Shown: positions 33,465 through 45,911, numbered from the stretch's first letter. The stretch is DNA of 64,000 nt from Delphinus delphis (GCF_949987515.2 NC_082691.1:59899740-59963739), one strand, 5' to 3'. The notes: generated from the letters alone by a model not told the origin. Translations and numbers: made by a program.

Positions 33465-33745
33465 TTATTGAGAACTTAACCATGTGCCAGTTATTGTTTT
33501 AAGTGCATTTGTGTTTCTTCTCATTAAAAAAAAAAAAAAGACCAAAAACAAACAGCAGAGAACACCTATAAGACAGGTACTATTGTCATTCCCATTTTAC
33601 AGATAAGAAAACTGAGAAAGACAAAGATTACGCAGCATGCTCAAATTCATATAACTGGCTAATGATAGAACTGGGATTTGAACCCAGGTGACCCTAACTC
33701 CAGACTAGACACTGTCTTTATGTTATACTGCTCTATGAAGGAAAT
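33465..33745 (-). repeat. MIR SINE split by an A-rich insertion
   Basis: The left part is attgagaacttaaccatgtgccagttattgttttaagtgc. The right part is acaggtactattgtcattcccattttacagataagaaaactgag…ctgggatttgaacccaggtgaccctaactccaga. Between them, about 33525-33570 is an A15 run followed by gaccaaaaacaaacagcag, not part of MIR. Confidence 0.88.
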
Positions 33746-33969
33746 AAGACCCCTGTATCATTCTGGGGCACCACTCACTGAAGAAAATTTTAGTTTGTAG
33801 AAATCCGTAGAAAAAGCCAGTCCTGAGGACCAGCTTCCTACAGCCCCAGCTGACAGATGGCTGTGCTTGCACCAACACTCTAAGAGACTTTGTGCCTCCT
33901 ATGAATAGGCTGAAAACTCATAGAATAATCTGGCTGCGTTTTGGCTCCTCTAGAAATGTGTCAGAGAAT

Positions 33970-34090
33970 TGGAAAGAGCACTGAGTCTGGAGTCTGAAAG
34001 TTTGTGTTCCAGTTCTAGCTCCATCCATCAGTGGCCACTGGAACCCCGGATAAATCACTTACACTGTTAAGTATCAGTAAAATAGGCAAC
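33970..34090 (+). repeat. MIR SINE fragment (5' half)
   Basis: ggaaagagcactgagtctggagtctgaaagtttgtgttccagttctagctcc corresponds to the tRNA-related head and core of MIR, with ataaatcacttacac beyond it. Confidence 0.75.
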
Positions 34091-34699
34091 AGTAACACTT
34101 CTGTCTACTTAAACAAACTTTAAAAACTCTTCTATGATCTACAGAGATTGAGAGAAAAGAGTAAAGTCCAACATCATCATAATTTTGAGACCTTATAAAC
34201 ATTAGATTAAAGGGATCTAGATGCCATGTCTTTCCCGGACCACTGAGGAGTGAAATTAAAATGATTTTAGACTTACTGGAACTAAGGAGAAAACTTGGCT
34301 TTGGATTTTAATTTCCTTTTAAGTAAAATCCTAGTATTCAAAGCTAGGTGATTTTGCCATAGGCAGTGGCATTGGAAGTGTTCTTACCTGCCTGAAAATG
34401 CTTGCAGCTACTTCAAATATGATTCTATAATATTTTAACAGTGGTCAAGATATATTTACAGCCTTCCTTTGCAGAACAGCAGCTTAAAACACTGGGGGAA
34501 GAATATATCTTCTGTTTATGTCTATCAAGATGTTCTATTTCTTTTGGTGTCATTTTTATAAATTGAGCTTGTCTAGAAACTTGTCCTTTTAAGTAAAATT
34601 CCGAATTTATTGGCATCAAGTTTAGAAAATATCCTCTCTCTTTTTGTTTTCCACGGCATATATAGCAGTAGGCCTTTTTCATTCCTGATGTATGCCTCC

Positions 34700-35535
34700 T
34701 TTCTTTTTTTTTCTCGATTAGTCTTGGTGGGGGTCGATCAGTTTTATCAGTGTTTTCAAAGAATCAAGCTTTGACTTTGTCCGTCTTCTTGATTGTATGT
34801 GTGTTTCTTATTTCCTTGATTTCTACTTTTATTTTTCATAATTTTCTTCTACTTTCTTTGGGTACCCTTCTTTTTGTAACTTCTTGAGGTGGAAACTTAG
34901 ATCAATTGAGATTGCAACCATTCTTCCTTTCTAACATACACAGTTAAAGCTATACATTTACTTCTTTTTTAAAAAAATGGATTTATTTATTTATTTTATT
35001 TTTGGCTGCGTTGGGTCTTCGTTGCTGCATGTGCGGACTTTCTCTAGTTGTGGTGAGTGGGGGCTACTCTTTGTTGCAGCGCGCAGGCTTCTCATTGTGG
35101 TGACTTCTCTTGTTGCAGAGCACAGGCTCTAGGCACACGGGCTTCACTAGTTGTGGCTCGTGGGCTTAGTTGCTCCACTGCATGTGGGATCTTCCCAGAC
35201 CAGGGCTCGAACCCACGTTCCCTGCTTTGGCAGGCAGATTCTTAACCACTGCGCCACCAGGGAAGTCCCTATACATTTACTTCCAAACACAGCTTTAACT
35301 ATATTCCACAAGTTTTGGTATATTAAATTTTTATTATCGTTCAATGAAAAATATTTTCTAATTTTCACTGTGATTTCACCTTTAACCCATGAGTTATTTG
35401 GAAGCATATTGTTTCAATTCCAAACATTTGGGAATTTTCTAGTCATCCTTCTGTTGCTGATTCTAGCTCAATTTCATTGTGCATAGAGAACATATTCAGT
35501 ATGATTTGAATTCTTTGAAACTTGCTGAGACTTGA
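34700..35535 (-). mobile_element. Old L1 (L1M-type) ORF2 fragment, split by a SINE
   Basis: Outside the SINE at 34965-35268 the sequence resembles the ORF2 linker region of L1 read backwards. Examples are ttctcgattagtcttgg…tttcaaagaatcaagctttgactttg, and on the right acatttacttccaaacacagctttaactatattccacaagttttgg…cccatgagttatttggaag. It parallels 57230-57850 of the full-length L1 but is far more diverged. Confidence 0.8.
34965..35268 (-). mobile_element. CHR-type SINE (long form), antisense to CREB5
   Basis: This long variant has additional repeated modules (gcttctcattgtggtgacttctcttgttgcagagcac, agttgtggctcgtgggct) between the A-tail and the tRNA-like head. The head reads …aaccactgcgccaccagggaagtcc. 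The perfect target-site duplication ctatacatttacttc is at 34950-34964 and 35269-35283. It is nested in an older L1 fragment. Confidence 0.95.
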
Positions 35536-35539
35536 TTGT

Positions 35540-35735
35540 GTGCAACACTGGCAAGTTGCTTAACCTCTCCATGCCTCAATTTCCTTGTCTGTAAAATGGA
35601 GATAATAATAGTGTCTTCGTCAAAGAAGTCCTGTGAGCATTAAGTTTGGTAATGTATTAAAAAACAGTACCTGCCACATAGTCAGTACTCGGCACCATCA
35701 GTAAATGTTAGCTATTATTAATTATTAATTAATTT
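35540..35735 (+). repeat. MIR SINE (3' two thirds)
   Basis: ggcaagttgcttaacctctccatgcctcaatttccttgtctgtaaaatggagataataatagtg and cctgccacatagtcagtactcggc…gtaaatgttagctattatta follow MIR closely. Confidence 0.92.
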
Positions 35736-35829
35736 TGTTACTGGTTACTGTGTTGGATCTAATATAAGCATCCATTGCCTGTCGCTAGCCCACCTTGCCT
35801 GTCTGCTCTCATTTGCTGTTAAACTGTAA

Positions 35830-35950
35830 GACATGTGTCTTAAATATCACATAAGTCTCACGGCATTCCCAAGAAATAGGCACTATTAATATCTGTGTCC
35901 TACCAACATGGGGATTAAGGTACAAACTAGGTTAAGAAACTTGAATGGAA
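35830..35950 (-). repeat. MIR SINE fragment
   Basis: catcacggcattcc-like spacing, aagaaataggcactattaatatctgtgtcc and ggttaagaaacttgaat are consistent with a decayed minus-strand MIR. Confidence 0.55.
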
Positions 35951-37274
35951 GACTCTGTTTCTCAAGATATTAGCAACAGCCTGTCCTCAGTTCACATTTA
36001 TATTCCTAGCTCATATTTCGTTCCATACAGATAAAGTAAGTAATAATTTTGGAATCAAGTGGTTTTGTGGTTGACATTTTTGTTGGGTGCTCCCTGTGGA
36101 TATCTACATCTTTCAGGCCAATCTGTTCCCCCATCGGTAGGTTAGCCTCACCTCAGCCACTCAGTTTCAGTCTGAAAAAAGGCAGAGTCCTGGAGAGCTG
36201 AAAATATGCCCAGGTTCCCAGCCCTTAACACCCTCCAAAGACAAAATCCATCGTCGTCACCTTGTGGGAACTCAACAAATAGTGGCTGATAGACCGTCAT
36301 GGTATCAGTTCTGAAAATAAGCACAGACATTTTTGGTTACCAGCCCACCGTCACCCAAGTCGTAAAGAGAGTGAAATCAACATTCTTTTCCATTCATTGG
36401 GCATAAATTGTTATGGCTGTTTCCAAGGATGCATGGTACACGTGTAACGTGGGGGTCTTTCAGGAAAATTTGACATCAAGCCTAGAGTCTTGAGAGACCA
36501 GTTTGTATTTTCAAAGAACATTGAAGACTTTACCATATTTCATAAATGGCATTTCCAAAACCATATTGGCACTAGTTTCTCAACCTATTTTACAACATGC
36601 AACACCTGGTCTCTTGCTTAGTGTGATTTCAAAGGGGCTGGTATGATTCTTCTGAGTATCCTAAATCTCCCTGGATGTCCTGTAATTGCACAATTTTATT
36701 CCCTTATTCCTTTAACATGTCACCTCCTACTTTGTTTATTGGTTCTAGTATACAATCCCTTGGGAAAGATAACATTAAATTTCATGAATTGTTCATACTG
36801 TGGATGAGTGAGTTTATTAGATTGGCTCCGAAGAGCTTGTTTAGGTTCAGATTTAGGAGGGGGAAGGGAGAGAAAGGAGGATATAGGTAAAATGGGCATC
36901 TGGGTTTGGGAGTGCTAGGTGAAAGAGCCCTGTCTTCTGAGGCTCTGCGTGTGATAGCCAAGGAAGCTTCATGTTTTGCCTGAGGCTGCCTCTGCCCACA
37001 TCCTCCAACTGCACGCACATCCACATGCCATTTAATTAGATAATTGTTGTAAACCTTTAGCAGTAACACTGTTACTGTTATGTCAAAATGTTCTATTTTT
37101 ATATTAAAAATTGCTCTTTTTCTGGTCCTTGGGTGCACAATTCGTATTCATCCCTGGTCTTAGAGAGCTTTTGGGGTTGTATCTAGTCTTGATGACAAAG
37201 AAGAGTTGAGAACAGGGAAGTGAGGGGATTTGAAGAATGTCAGTTAGAACTGTCACTGTGGGAGACACCTAGGG
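35951..37274. other. Intron without recognised genes
   Basis: Unique sequence. The 118-codon minus frame at 36782-37138 has no recognisable domain. Confidence 0.55.
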
Positions 37275-37290
37275 CTCATTCAGCTCTATT

Positions 37291-37635
37291 TTTTTTAAAA
37301 TAAATTTATTTTATTTATTTTGTGGGGCCGCTTTGGGTCTTTGTTGCTACACATGGGCTTTCTCTAGTTGCGGTGAGTGGGAGCTACTCTTTGTTGTGGC
37401 ATGCGTGCTTCTCATTGTGGTGGCTTCTCGTTGCAGAGCACGGGCTCTAGGCATGTGGACTTCAGTAGTTGTGGTGCGCGGACTCAGTGGTTGTGGCTCG
37501 TGGGCTCTAGAGTGCAGGCTCAGTAGTTGTGGCGCACATGCTCCGTGGCATGTGGGACCTTCCCGGAGCAGGGCTCAAACCTGTGTCCCCTGCATTGGCA
37601 GGCGGATTCTTAACCACTGCGCCACCAGGGAAGTC
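37291..37635 (-). mobile_element. CHR-type SINE (long form), antisense to CREB5
   Basis: Poly-T/AT-rich tail, then the long-form modules (ggctttctctagttgcggtgagtggg, cttctcattgtggtggcttctcgttgcagagcacgggctctagg, repeated agtagttgtgg units) and the head gccaccagggaagtcc. The perfect 16-bp target-site duplication ctcattcagctctatt is at 37275-37290 and 37636-37651. Confidence 0.96.
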
Positions 37636-38252
37636 CTCATTCAGCTCTATTGCCTCTTTCTGCCATGATGCTCGGGAACATGTGGCAGAACTTCTTTTCA
37701 TGGACCTGCCCTGCACCCACCTGGCAGATGAACTGATGCTCTTCATTCTGCTGGTAAAACAAAGCTGCTGATGCCCTTGACACCTTGAATGCTCATAACT
37801 GCCAGTTCTTTAGTGGTTACCAGTTGGCAGTTGTATTTATTTCTACACTGTCAATGCTGGTTATACCTATTGTTGTAATTCCATAACTTAATTAAATAAT
37901 GTGTACATGAATGAAATATGAGCATGAAAGGCAAGACCTAATTTGAATGCTGGCAAAGACTTACTAGGAGAATCTCTTAGAAATGCTATCAAAATAAGTA
38001 TGGGCAAGAATTATCAAAGACTGGTAAGGTATTAATATTTGTGGAAATACAGACAAGTTCTGCCCTCAGATTGCTTTTTCTGTGATCTTTAAGTTCTTGC
38101 TCTGCTGTTAAAGATCTAAAACTAGAAGCCATTGACTATACATTTAGGGTGTGGTTTATGCCAGAAAGAACATGCAGAGCTCAGTCAGCAGACCCACACT
38201 CAGAAAAGGCATTGGTCCTCCATCAGAAGATCTGCAGTGCACTTACTTTTAT

Positions 38253-38255
38253 TTA

Positions 38256-38289
<34 letters not shown>

Positions 38290-38481
38290 GCGGTACGCGG
38301 GCCTCTCACTGTTGTGGCCTCTCCCGTTGCGGAGCGCAGGCTCCGGATGCACAGGCTCCGTGGCCATGGCTCACGGACCCAGCCGCTCTGTGGCATGTGG
38401 GATCTTCCTGGACCGGGACACGAACCCGTGTCTCCTGCATTGGTAGGCAGACTCTCAACCACTGCGCCACCAGGGAAGCCC
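38253..38481 (-). mobile_element. CHR-type SINE (short form) with (TA)n in its tail
   Basis: The SINE body runs from the poly-T near 38271 to the head ending at 38481. The A-tail side has expanded into tttatatatatatatatatat (38253-38271). The target-site duplication is at least tacttttat (38244-38252 and 38482-38490), with the following bases partly matching. Antisense to CREB5. Confidence 0.94.
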
Positions 38482-38649
38482 TACTTTTATATATTTTAAG
38501 TTAACAAGATGCTTAAAGTATATACCTATGATGTTTATGCTCCTCCCTTTATTCAGCTTTTTAGTTAATCAACTAACTACTTTGTCTCAATGGCTTCTAC
38601 TGTAGTTAGAAAGGTGTCTGTTCTTCTTTATGTGGAACTCCAAGGGCTT

Positions 38650-38850
38650 ACTTTGTATCTAGACTCTGTCTAATTAACCAATATTATCTCACTCAATCCT
38701 CACAACAACCAAAGAAGTAGGCTTCATTACTATCTTCATTTTATAGGCAAATAGAGACAGAGAAAGGGAAAGTATGTTGCCCAAAGTAACACAGTAGATG
38801 GTAGATCCAGATTCTAAAGATTGACCCAGTGCTCATAACCATTGTGCTAT
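38650..38850 (-). repeat. MIR SINE
   Basis: ttatctcactcaatcctcacaacaaccaaagaagtaggcttcattactatcttcattttataggcaaatagagacag and gttgcccaaagtaacacag…gctcataaccattgtgctat match the MIR reverse complement. Confidence 0.9.
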
Positions 38851-39649
38851 TTATTTTTAAATATCTTAAGTCGTTTTCTGGCTTATTATGTGTATGGCTT
38901 CTTTTGGGGGACAGCGATGCTGGGGAGCAAAATTGACTGCCTGCCAATATTCCTTTATTTCCAGAAGGTGATAAAACACTAGTCGTTTCAGACACCGTGC
39001 TGAGGACAATTCTGTTAAATCTTGTGAAAGAGACAGTGTGGAATATGCCGGACTTTGCACCTCAGACCAATAATCATTAATGTAGATAAACACAGACGTG
39101 AGTGTACATGTGTGTGTGTGAGCACGGGCGCACATGTGTCCTCATTCCCTGTGGCTCACTGATGAGGAACTGGTATTTTAGTGCCCTTTTGTGCCACTGT
39201 GCTTTTAACTGCTGTTAAGATAAGGAGTAATGTCCCTCCAGCTGTACATAATAATGTTGTAATTCCATCAAGGGGCTTTGATAACTTCATAAACCCTGAC
39301 AGAAAAGCTTGAGTGGATTTTCATGTCACCATAACACCAAGATGGAATTACAGCCTTAATTTACTGGGTGTACATTTTGGGGGGTACATTATTTAATGTT
39401 AAATCCTGTTAAAAACAGATCAGCTGATGCCGTCTGGCTCTATTTTGTAGTGGCATCCCAGCCTCCCCACAATTTTTGATCTTCGATTATTATTTTCTTC
39501 ATTGTCCTAATTACCCTGCTCATCACCATGGTGAATATCTTGTATCCATCATACCTTCCTTTTTTTAGTTTACAGAGTGCTTTCTCTTCCCATTCATGAT
39601 CCTGGTAGCCTCATAAGAACCTCAATACTTGCTTTTTTCTCTCCCCTGG
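38851..39649. other. Low-repeat intron, candidate regulatory sequence
   Basis: No recognised repeat. 39230-39530 is AT-rich but complex in composition, with a TAATTA core at 39508-39513 and further taatt/attta motifs. A TG/CA-rich patch lies near 39095-39140. Regulatory function is only an inference from the absence of repeats. Confidence 0.4.
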
Positions 39650-40095
39650 AACATCTGAAATTTAGTTATTTGTGTTATATGGAACATATGTACGTTGGTC
39701 ATTTTTTAAGAATAAAAGCAATGTGAGCCCTCTGAAAATTTTCAGACAGGGCAGGAAGGCGTAAGATGAAAAGTAAAGTTTCCTGTCCTTCTGCCTTCCC
39801 ATAGTGCCTCTCCCCACAGGTGATCCCTGTTAATAGTTTCTTTATATCATTCCAAAAAAATTATTCATATACCATAATTTATAGCATCCCAGAAAAAATA
39901 GTATACATTTCTTTGCCTGTCTATTCATTTATCTGTCCATCTCTCCTTTTCTGTTTATCCAAATGAGAAATGATCTGCCCCATGTCATTTTAAAATACTT
40001 AATTATATATCCTAGGCATCTTTCCATGTCATTATAAGTAGTTTTCCATCATTTTTGTAGCCACCACATAACAATGTCAGTCATTTAAAAGTCTG
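39650..40095 (-). mobile_element. Probable old L1 3' region
   Basis: Segments such as tcctaggcatctttccatgtcattataagtagttttccatcattttt and cccatagtgcctctccccacaggtgatccctgtta resemble the reverse complement of old mammalian L1 3' sequence. Family and boundaries are uncertain. Confidence 0.5.
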
Positions 40096-40339
40096 TTTTC
40101 CAGATATTATTTTAGGTTTTAAAATGCGTGAGTCAAGGGTACCTCAGGTTGAAGAGGTAGGCTTACAGTAGCCAGATCTTGTCAGGACATATCTCAATCC
40201 AATCCACCAGAGAAAAAAGGAAATTTCTTTCTTATTTTGTAAATGATTTCCTATATTCTGTGTTTAATATAAAAATAGAGCCTCCTGAAAATGTCATGCA
40301 ATGCCACATTTCTGCGTGACTGGGAGCAGTTGAGACAGG

Positions 40340-40660
40340 GAGGCGTTCTGGACCAGGTGCCTGGAGACCAGCCATGTAACCTTGAGCCTTTCTGGGCCTC
40401 TGTTTCGTTTTTTGGGGGTGTGGGAGGGTACATTTATCTAGACCTCAGTTTCTCCATCTGCAAAAGAGGGCAATTCAATAGATCTAATAGAGGCTGAATG
40501 AAGGTTAGAAGCATGGGCTCATTTTGAATTCCAGCTCCAGCGCTGATTCACCATGTTGGGCAAGTTACTTAACCCCTCTGAGCTCAGTTTTCTCACCTGT
40601 AAAATGGGATTAATCGTATCTGCCTCATATGAATGCTGTGGTCATTAAAAGAGATGCTTA
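40340..40660 (+). repeat. Two adjacent MIR-like segments
   Basis: 40500-40660 (agctccagcgctgattcaccatgttgggcaagttacttaacccctctgagctcagttttctcacctgtaaaatggg) is a clear MIR. 40340-40490 (agccatgtaaccttgagcctttctgggcctctgtttcg…ctcagtttctccatctgcaaaaga) is a second, more decayed copy in the same orientation. Confidence 0.85.
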
Positions 40661-42534
40661 TTTTTGCCTTGATAAATGGCTTAATGAGTATTCTAAGGCT
40701 GCTTCACAGTTTATAGTTGATGAAGTAGCTTTCCTTAGACGAAGCTGAATTTTTCAGCTTTCAGGAAAGCTATTGTCTTTCCATAACTTAGCATTTATTA
40801 TTGTCCCTTAGATCACAAACTTCTAATGTAATGAAATTGATTTTGAAATGTGACTTACAAGAGTTGGTCTCATTGCCTTATAGTTACATTATTGTTTATT
40901 ATTTTCTCTATCATAGCCAGGCACATGGTGGTTGCTTTGTAATCCTGGTTGATCCAGAGATTTGTGAACTTTGGATGTTGTACTGGGACGCTAGCTATAG
41001 AGGCTTTTCATGAATTCCTGACTTTGGGAGAAAAGTCTGCGCTCTCAGATATGTGTTCCAGCCCACTTTCCGAAACTCTAATCCCTTCTCTTTTTAACAG
41101 AGAAGAACAGCAGTCTAATTTGGATTTCCTAGTGTGCATGACTTTTTAATTTAACTTTTGCTCTGATAGACTTCCTGCGAGCTGATGTGTAATCCATAAA
41201 ACACAGAATTAGCAGGCTGACACACTGGCCTAGTGCTTTGCGTTATGTTAAAAAAAAAAAAGGCAGCAATATATTTTCTTAGGAAAACAAGTTTCTCTGG
41301 AGGACAGGTCTCCTAAGATAAACAGTGAGTTCTGGAGAGACATACAGGATAAGGCCTAGGCTCACCTCTGCACAGCGCTGACCCTGCAGAGCTGTCATTT
41401 GGAAAGTACACTGTTGTCTCCTAAAGATATTGCTGCGCATCCCAAGCTGGGAGCAGAGAAGGGAGTGTGGGGCAGGGCGGAGAGAGATCCATTAACCCGG
41501 TTGGTGTACAGAGGCAGCCAGAGACAATATAAATCTGGGAACTGCTCTGCGCGGTGAACGCCCCTGCAGAAGTTAGAGTAACAGACAAATTAGCATAATG
41601 TAATTGGCTGGTGGGGTCAGCCCCTGTCTGTGAGCACAAGCCGTTGGGAAGGTCGGGAGAGGCAGATAAAGGATTGTGGGGGGCAGCATTTTGTCTGTCA
41701 CTGTGAAGGCGTTTTCATCTCACCACTGCATAGATCAGTATTACAGCCCTGGAGACAACCGTCTCCAAGTTAGTAAAGTTTCCATTTTTGAAAAATTCTT
41801 TCCTTGAAAACAAAATCTCAAAAATCCACTTCACTTCCCCTGGCCCCCAAACCCAAAGCAAACAAAATAAAACAATATAAGTAAAAAAGAATAGAAGAAG
41901 GTTTCCTTTTTTCTCTACTCAGCTACTTAACTCTCTCCACCGACTTTTGGAAGCTCCTTCTGGAACTTTGAAAACTGCGCGTTATCTTTTGACTAGTGAG
42001 TCTCTGGGTGATTAATTTGTCTAAATGACTTCACTCATTGCCTACTTGTTGTGCAAGCGCTACCTAATCCTTTCTGTGGGCAAGCTTAGATATATGTCTT
42101 TTTTTCTGGCCTAAGAGCTACACTTGCCTGTACAGAAAAGGACGCAGAGACACTCCCCTGCTGGGACAGAGGTGTTTTCCCTGCGCCATTTTGTTGCTCA
42201 CGTTATTTTCAGAAACTTAGGAGAAGACCATCTACTGCGGCTGCCGTATATTTTTTAAAGTTTCGTTTGCTTTCTTTACCTCCCTTAAATTTTCTTTCAA
42301 ACTTCAGGAGCTGAGTTGAGCTAATCAACATTGTTAACTAACTTCTCTGGTCAAGTTGATTGTCATCATTGTCTGGGACAATCCCCACTCTCGCTGTATC
42401 TGTATTCTCCACTCTGTCTTCAGGTCCCATTCCCCTTTCCTTCCGTAGTCACCCACTGCAGTGTACTCATTATATTCTTAAGTCTCCACGTATCCTTATA
42501 AAAATACACTTGTGTGTATCTGTGTGTGTGGAGT
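40661..42534. other. Intron with few recognised repeats
   Basis: Mostly unique. 41540-41640 has homeobox-like cores (attagcataatgtaattggc). Short A-runs occur at about 41250-41260. No exon-like frame was seen. Confidence 0.5.
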
Positions 42535-43215
42535 GGCAATGTGCTATCAATCATCTGCTGTTACTTTTTTCATGCAACACTCTTTTAAAGATTCACCCTT
42601 GTTGCATACTTCTTCATTGCTTCTAACTGCTATATAGCATTTTATGGTATGAATCCACCCATCCTATTTATCTATTACCACAAACAATTTTAGAACATTT
42701 TCGTCACCCCAGAAAGAAACCTCATACCTATTAGGCATCACTTCCCATCCTCCATCCTTCCAGTCCTAGGCAACCATAATCTACTTTCTGTTGCTATGGA
42801 TTTGTCTATCCTGGACATTTCATATAAATGGAGTCATATAATACGTGGGCTTTTGTGACTGACTTCTTTTATTTACCATAATGTTTTCAAGGTTCATCTA
42901 TTTTGTATCATGTATCAGTACTTTTTATGGCCAAATACTTGTCCATTGTATGGATAAACTTTTTTTTGTTTATCCATTCATCAGTTGATGGACATTTGTG
43001 TTGTTTCCACTTTTCAGCTATTATGAATAATGCTGTTGTGAACATTTGGGCACACATTTTTTTGTGGACATAAGTTTTTTGTATGGCTTGGGAATATACC
43101 TAGCAGTGGAATTGCTGGGTCCTATGGTAGCTCTATGTTTAACTTTTTGCTGAACTGCCAGACTGTTTTCCAAAGTGGCTGTACCATTTTACAATCCTAA
43201 CAGTTTGAGGATTCC
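42535..43215 (-). mobile_element. Old L1 3' fragment (L1M-type)
   Basis: ttatggccaaatacttgtccattgtatggataaac, tttatccattcatcagttgatggacatttgtgttg, gaatatacctagcagtggaattgctgggtcctatggtagctctatg and ctgccagactgttttccaaagtggctgtacc are the antisense of the L1 ORF2 end/3'UTR junction. Heavily diverged. Confidence 0.9.
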
Positions 43216-43780
43216 AATTAGGGTTCTTCCTTGCAGGGACAGACTGCCCTGGCCTGACAGGTGGTCAAGACCTTATTGAGGCGAATGGGAGGATGTGCAT
43301 GGAGCTTGTATGTTATATGTAGGCTGCAGTCTCTTTATCTCCAATAGGAGATATTTATCTGTCTATCTCTAGAGAGAGAGAGGAGAGAAGAGAGAGAAAG
43401 AGAGATAGGACTAGGAAATCTGAAGCTTATAGAGCAGATCAGCAGCCTGGAAATTTGGGTAAGAGTCGATGAGTCCAAAATCTATAGGCTGGAAACTCAG
43501 GCAGAGTTTCTATACTGCAGTCTTGAGGCAGAATTGCTTCTTTTTTGGGAAACCTCAGTCTTTGTTCTTAAGGCCTTCAACTGATTGCATGAGGCCCACC
43601 CGCATTATGGAGGGTAATCTGCTTTACTCAAAGTCTATTGATATTAATGTTAATCACATTTTAAAAGTTCATTCACAGCAACATCTAGACTGGTGTTTGA
43701 CCAAACAACTGATGACCAAAGCCTAGCATAGTTGACACATAAAGTTTACCATCACACCTCTGGACTCTTGAACCACTCAC
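43216..43780. repeat. Unassigned interspersed repeat with a GA-rich core
   Basis: The layout has a (GA)n tract at about 43371-43412, then tttaaggccttcaactgattgcatgaggcccacccgcattatggagggtaatctgctttactc, and an end like gttgacacataaagtttaccatcaca. It recalls a common mammalian dispersed repeat that I cannot name with confidence. Confidence 0.5.
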
Positions 43781-44892
43781 TTGGCCTGTACTCATATGTA
43801 GGCTAATGACCTCTGGCATTGTCTTCTTCTGACATTTAACTTCATAAGTATATAAGGTTTGTCTTGCCAACTTCTTGAAGACAGGCATCATATCTTATAC
43901 TTCCAGTGCATTCCCCAAAATGCCTAGTGGGGTAATCCACATGTCATGCTTAATAAACTATTGTCCAAACGTGAGTGCACAAAAGAAGTGGCTTTTTAAA
44001 AATAACATCAGTGTAAATCTTTGGGGTGAAGAATTGATCTTTGGTATTTTGCATCCCATTCTCTTTACCCTCCAGTTACAAACCAAAAGACTTGAACAAA
44101 TTCTCCAGACAATTTTTGATTTGAATTTTAGTAGCATCAGTTTTTTGGCCAGGCAAGCATTTCATTTCCCTTCTCTGGTATCAACTTGAGTTTAAACTCT
44201 GAAACTGACCTATAAATTTGATGCTCTTCTGGTCATTTTCACACCTGAAACACCTGGCTATCAGTGGGACATTCTGTGTCTTGAAAGTTCCTTTTGATTC
44301 TTGCAGCCCCATCTTTCCTAGCCCTTTTTAGCTTCCTATTCCATACCCTAGACAATTATATGAATGATGCCCCAATATATTTTGGGGTGTTTGATCCCAA
44401 CTTTGGTGAAATGCAGTGGACCGAGTGAGCTCTGTGGTTTTCCCAGTCACTGGCGAAATGTTCCTATGATGTATTAAACTGTCTCAAGCTTACACAATAG
44501 AATGACTGTTGTCAGTGACAGATGACATTCATGGTACCACCCTAAAAGCAAAGAATAATTACAGTCAGATAATTGAGCACCAGGGCATTGGTGGGGTCAA
44601 ATGGAGTTAAAGAGAGCTAAGCATACAGAAACGTCCAACTCTAGGTCTTACATGTGTTGGGAACGTTCCAAAATTCAGAGCATAGAAATCCCCACCCATG
44701 ATGCTAGCTAGCTCAGTAAAGTTTCCAGAACATCTGAATCTTTATTGCCCTTTGAAAAACATAGCAGATTCTCCTTCTACCCACATGGCCAACTGTCCTG
44801 AGGGCTAATTAGCCAAAATCATATTTTTTCCTAATTACTTCTTTGTTAAATACTACCACACATTATTTTCTTTATGAGTTTTCCCTAAGCCA
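43781..44892. other. Intron without recognised genes
   Basis: Unique AT-rich sequence. The 104-codon frame at 43875-44189 shows no domain. Confidence 0.5.
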
Positions 44893-45457
44893 GAGACATC
44901 CAAACTTTCTCAGGTCCAGGCACTCTTAGTGTTTCAATAATTTTTTCATGGCACGCGTTGGCCAAAAGAAATACCATGTCATTCTGCTTATTAAGTAGTT
45001 AGGTCCAGACATCTTCATAAGTATACAAACATCTCAGTAGCTATTTGAAATAAATAATACATAGATATTGAAAGAAAAAAGAAAACTTTTATATCATTCT
45101 TAAATAATTATAATTACTTAATGGGGTATTTGTACCTGTTGGACTTCCCACAAGTTCTCAAACCTTAGAGTCAGATTGGACACCACCACCCTTGTTTTCT
45201 GTTCCACATTTATTTTTGCATGATATTTGCTTTTTATCATGGTGATCAACCAAAATCCAGCTTTGCAAAGATGTGATATAATCAAAGGAATGTAGCATGA
45301 TCTAATGTTGAAACACTGATGGCCTCAAGTTTGCACAGTGTCCAGCAGATTGCCATGTTTCCCTCAAACTCTACAAGATCCTGCTGCAACCCTGTGAGTT
45401 CAGTGTGGCACCCTGGGGCATCTCAGTGCACAGTTTGGGAAATGCAACTCTAGGCAT
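44893..45457. mobile_element. Probable hAT-type DNA transposon fossil
   Basis: The left end cagagacatccaaactttctcagg and the reverse complement of the right end (ctagagttgcatttcccaaactgtg) share the hAT-like CAG…CCAAACT plan. Internally, ggcaccctggggcatctcagtgcacagtttggg is typical of Charlie-like derivatives. No target-site duplication could be confirmed and there is no transposase frame. Confidence 0.5.
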
Positions 45458-45701
45458 TAAATGTGAATTATTAGATCAAACATTAAATCTGTGAAATCTA
45501 GGAGGAATGGGACTTTCTGACTTGTCCTTAAGACTAAAATTTCTCTTCAAGCAGTCATATTCTGAGATTTATACCTATACACCTAGCTGTTCTTCATTTT
45601 CATAAGAAACTATATGTTTATGTTCAGGGTAGCATTTCTCCCCCTCTTCCTTTTTATTCTCTATTTTTTGAAATACATACAACTTGCCATTTCCCACTCT
45701 T

Positions 45702-45911
45702 TTTTTTTTTTTTTTTTTTGCGGTACGCGGGCCTCTCACTGCTGTGGTCTCTCCCGCTGCGGAGCACAGGCTCCGGACATGCAGGCTCAGCGGCCATGGC
45801 TCACGGGCCTAGCTGCTCCCTGGCACGTGGGATCCTCCCGGACCGGGGCACGAACCCATGTCCCCTGCATCGGCAGGCAGACCCTCAACCACTGCGCCAC
45901 CAGGGAAGCCC
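45702..45911 (-). mobile_element. CHR-type SINE (short form), antisense to CREB5
   Basis: Poly-T at the left, body gcggtacgcgggcctctcactg…, head …gccaccagggaagccc. The target-site duplication tgccatttcccactctt / tgctatttcccactctt lies at about 45685-45701 and 45912-45928 with one mismatch. Confidence 0.95.
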
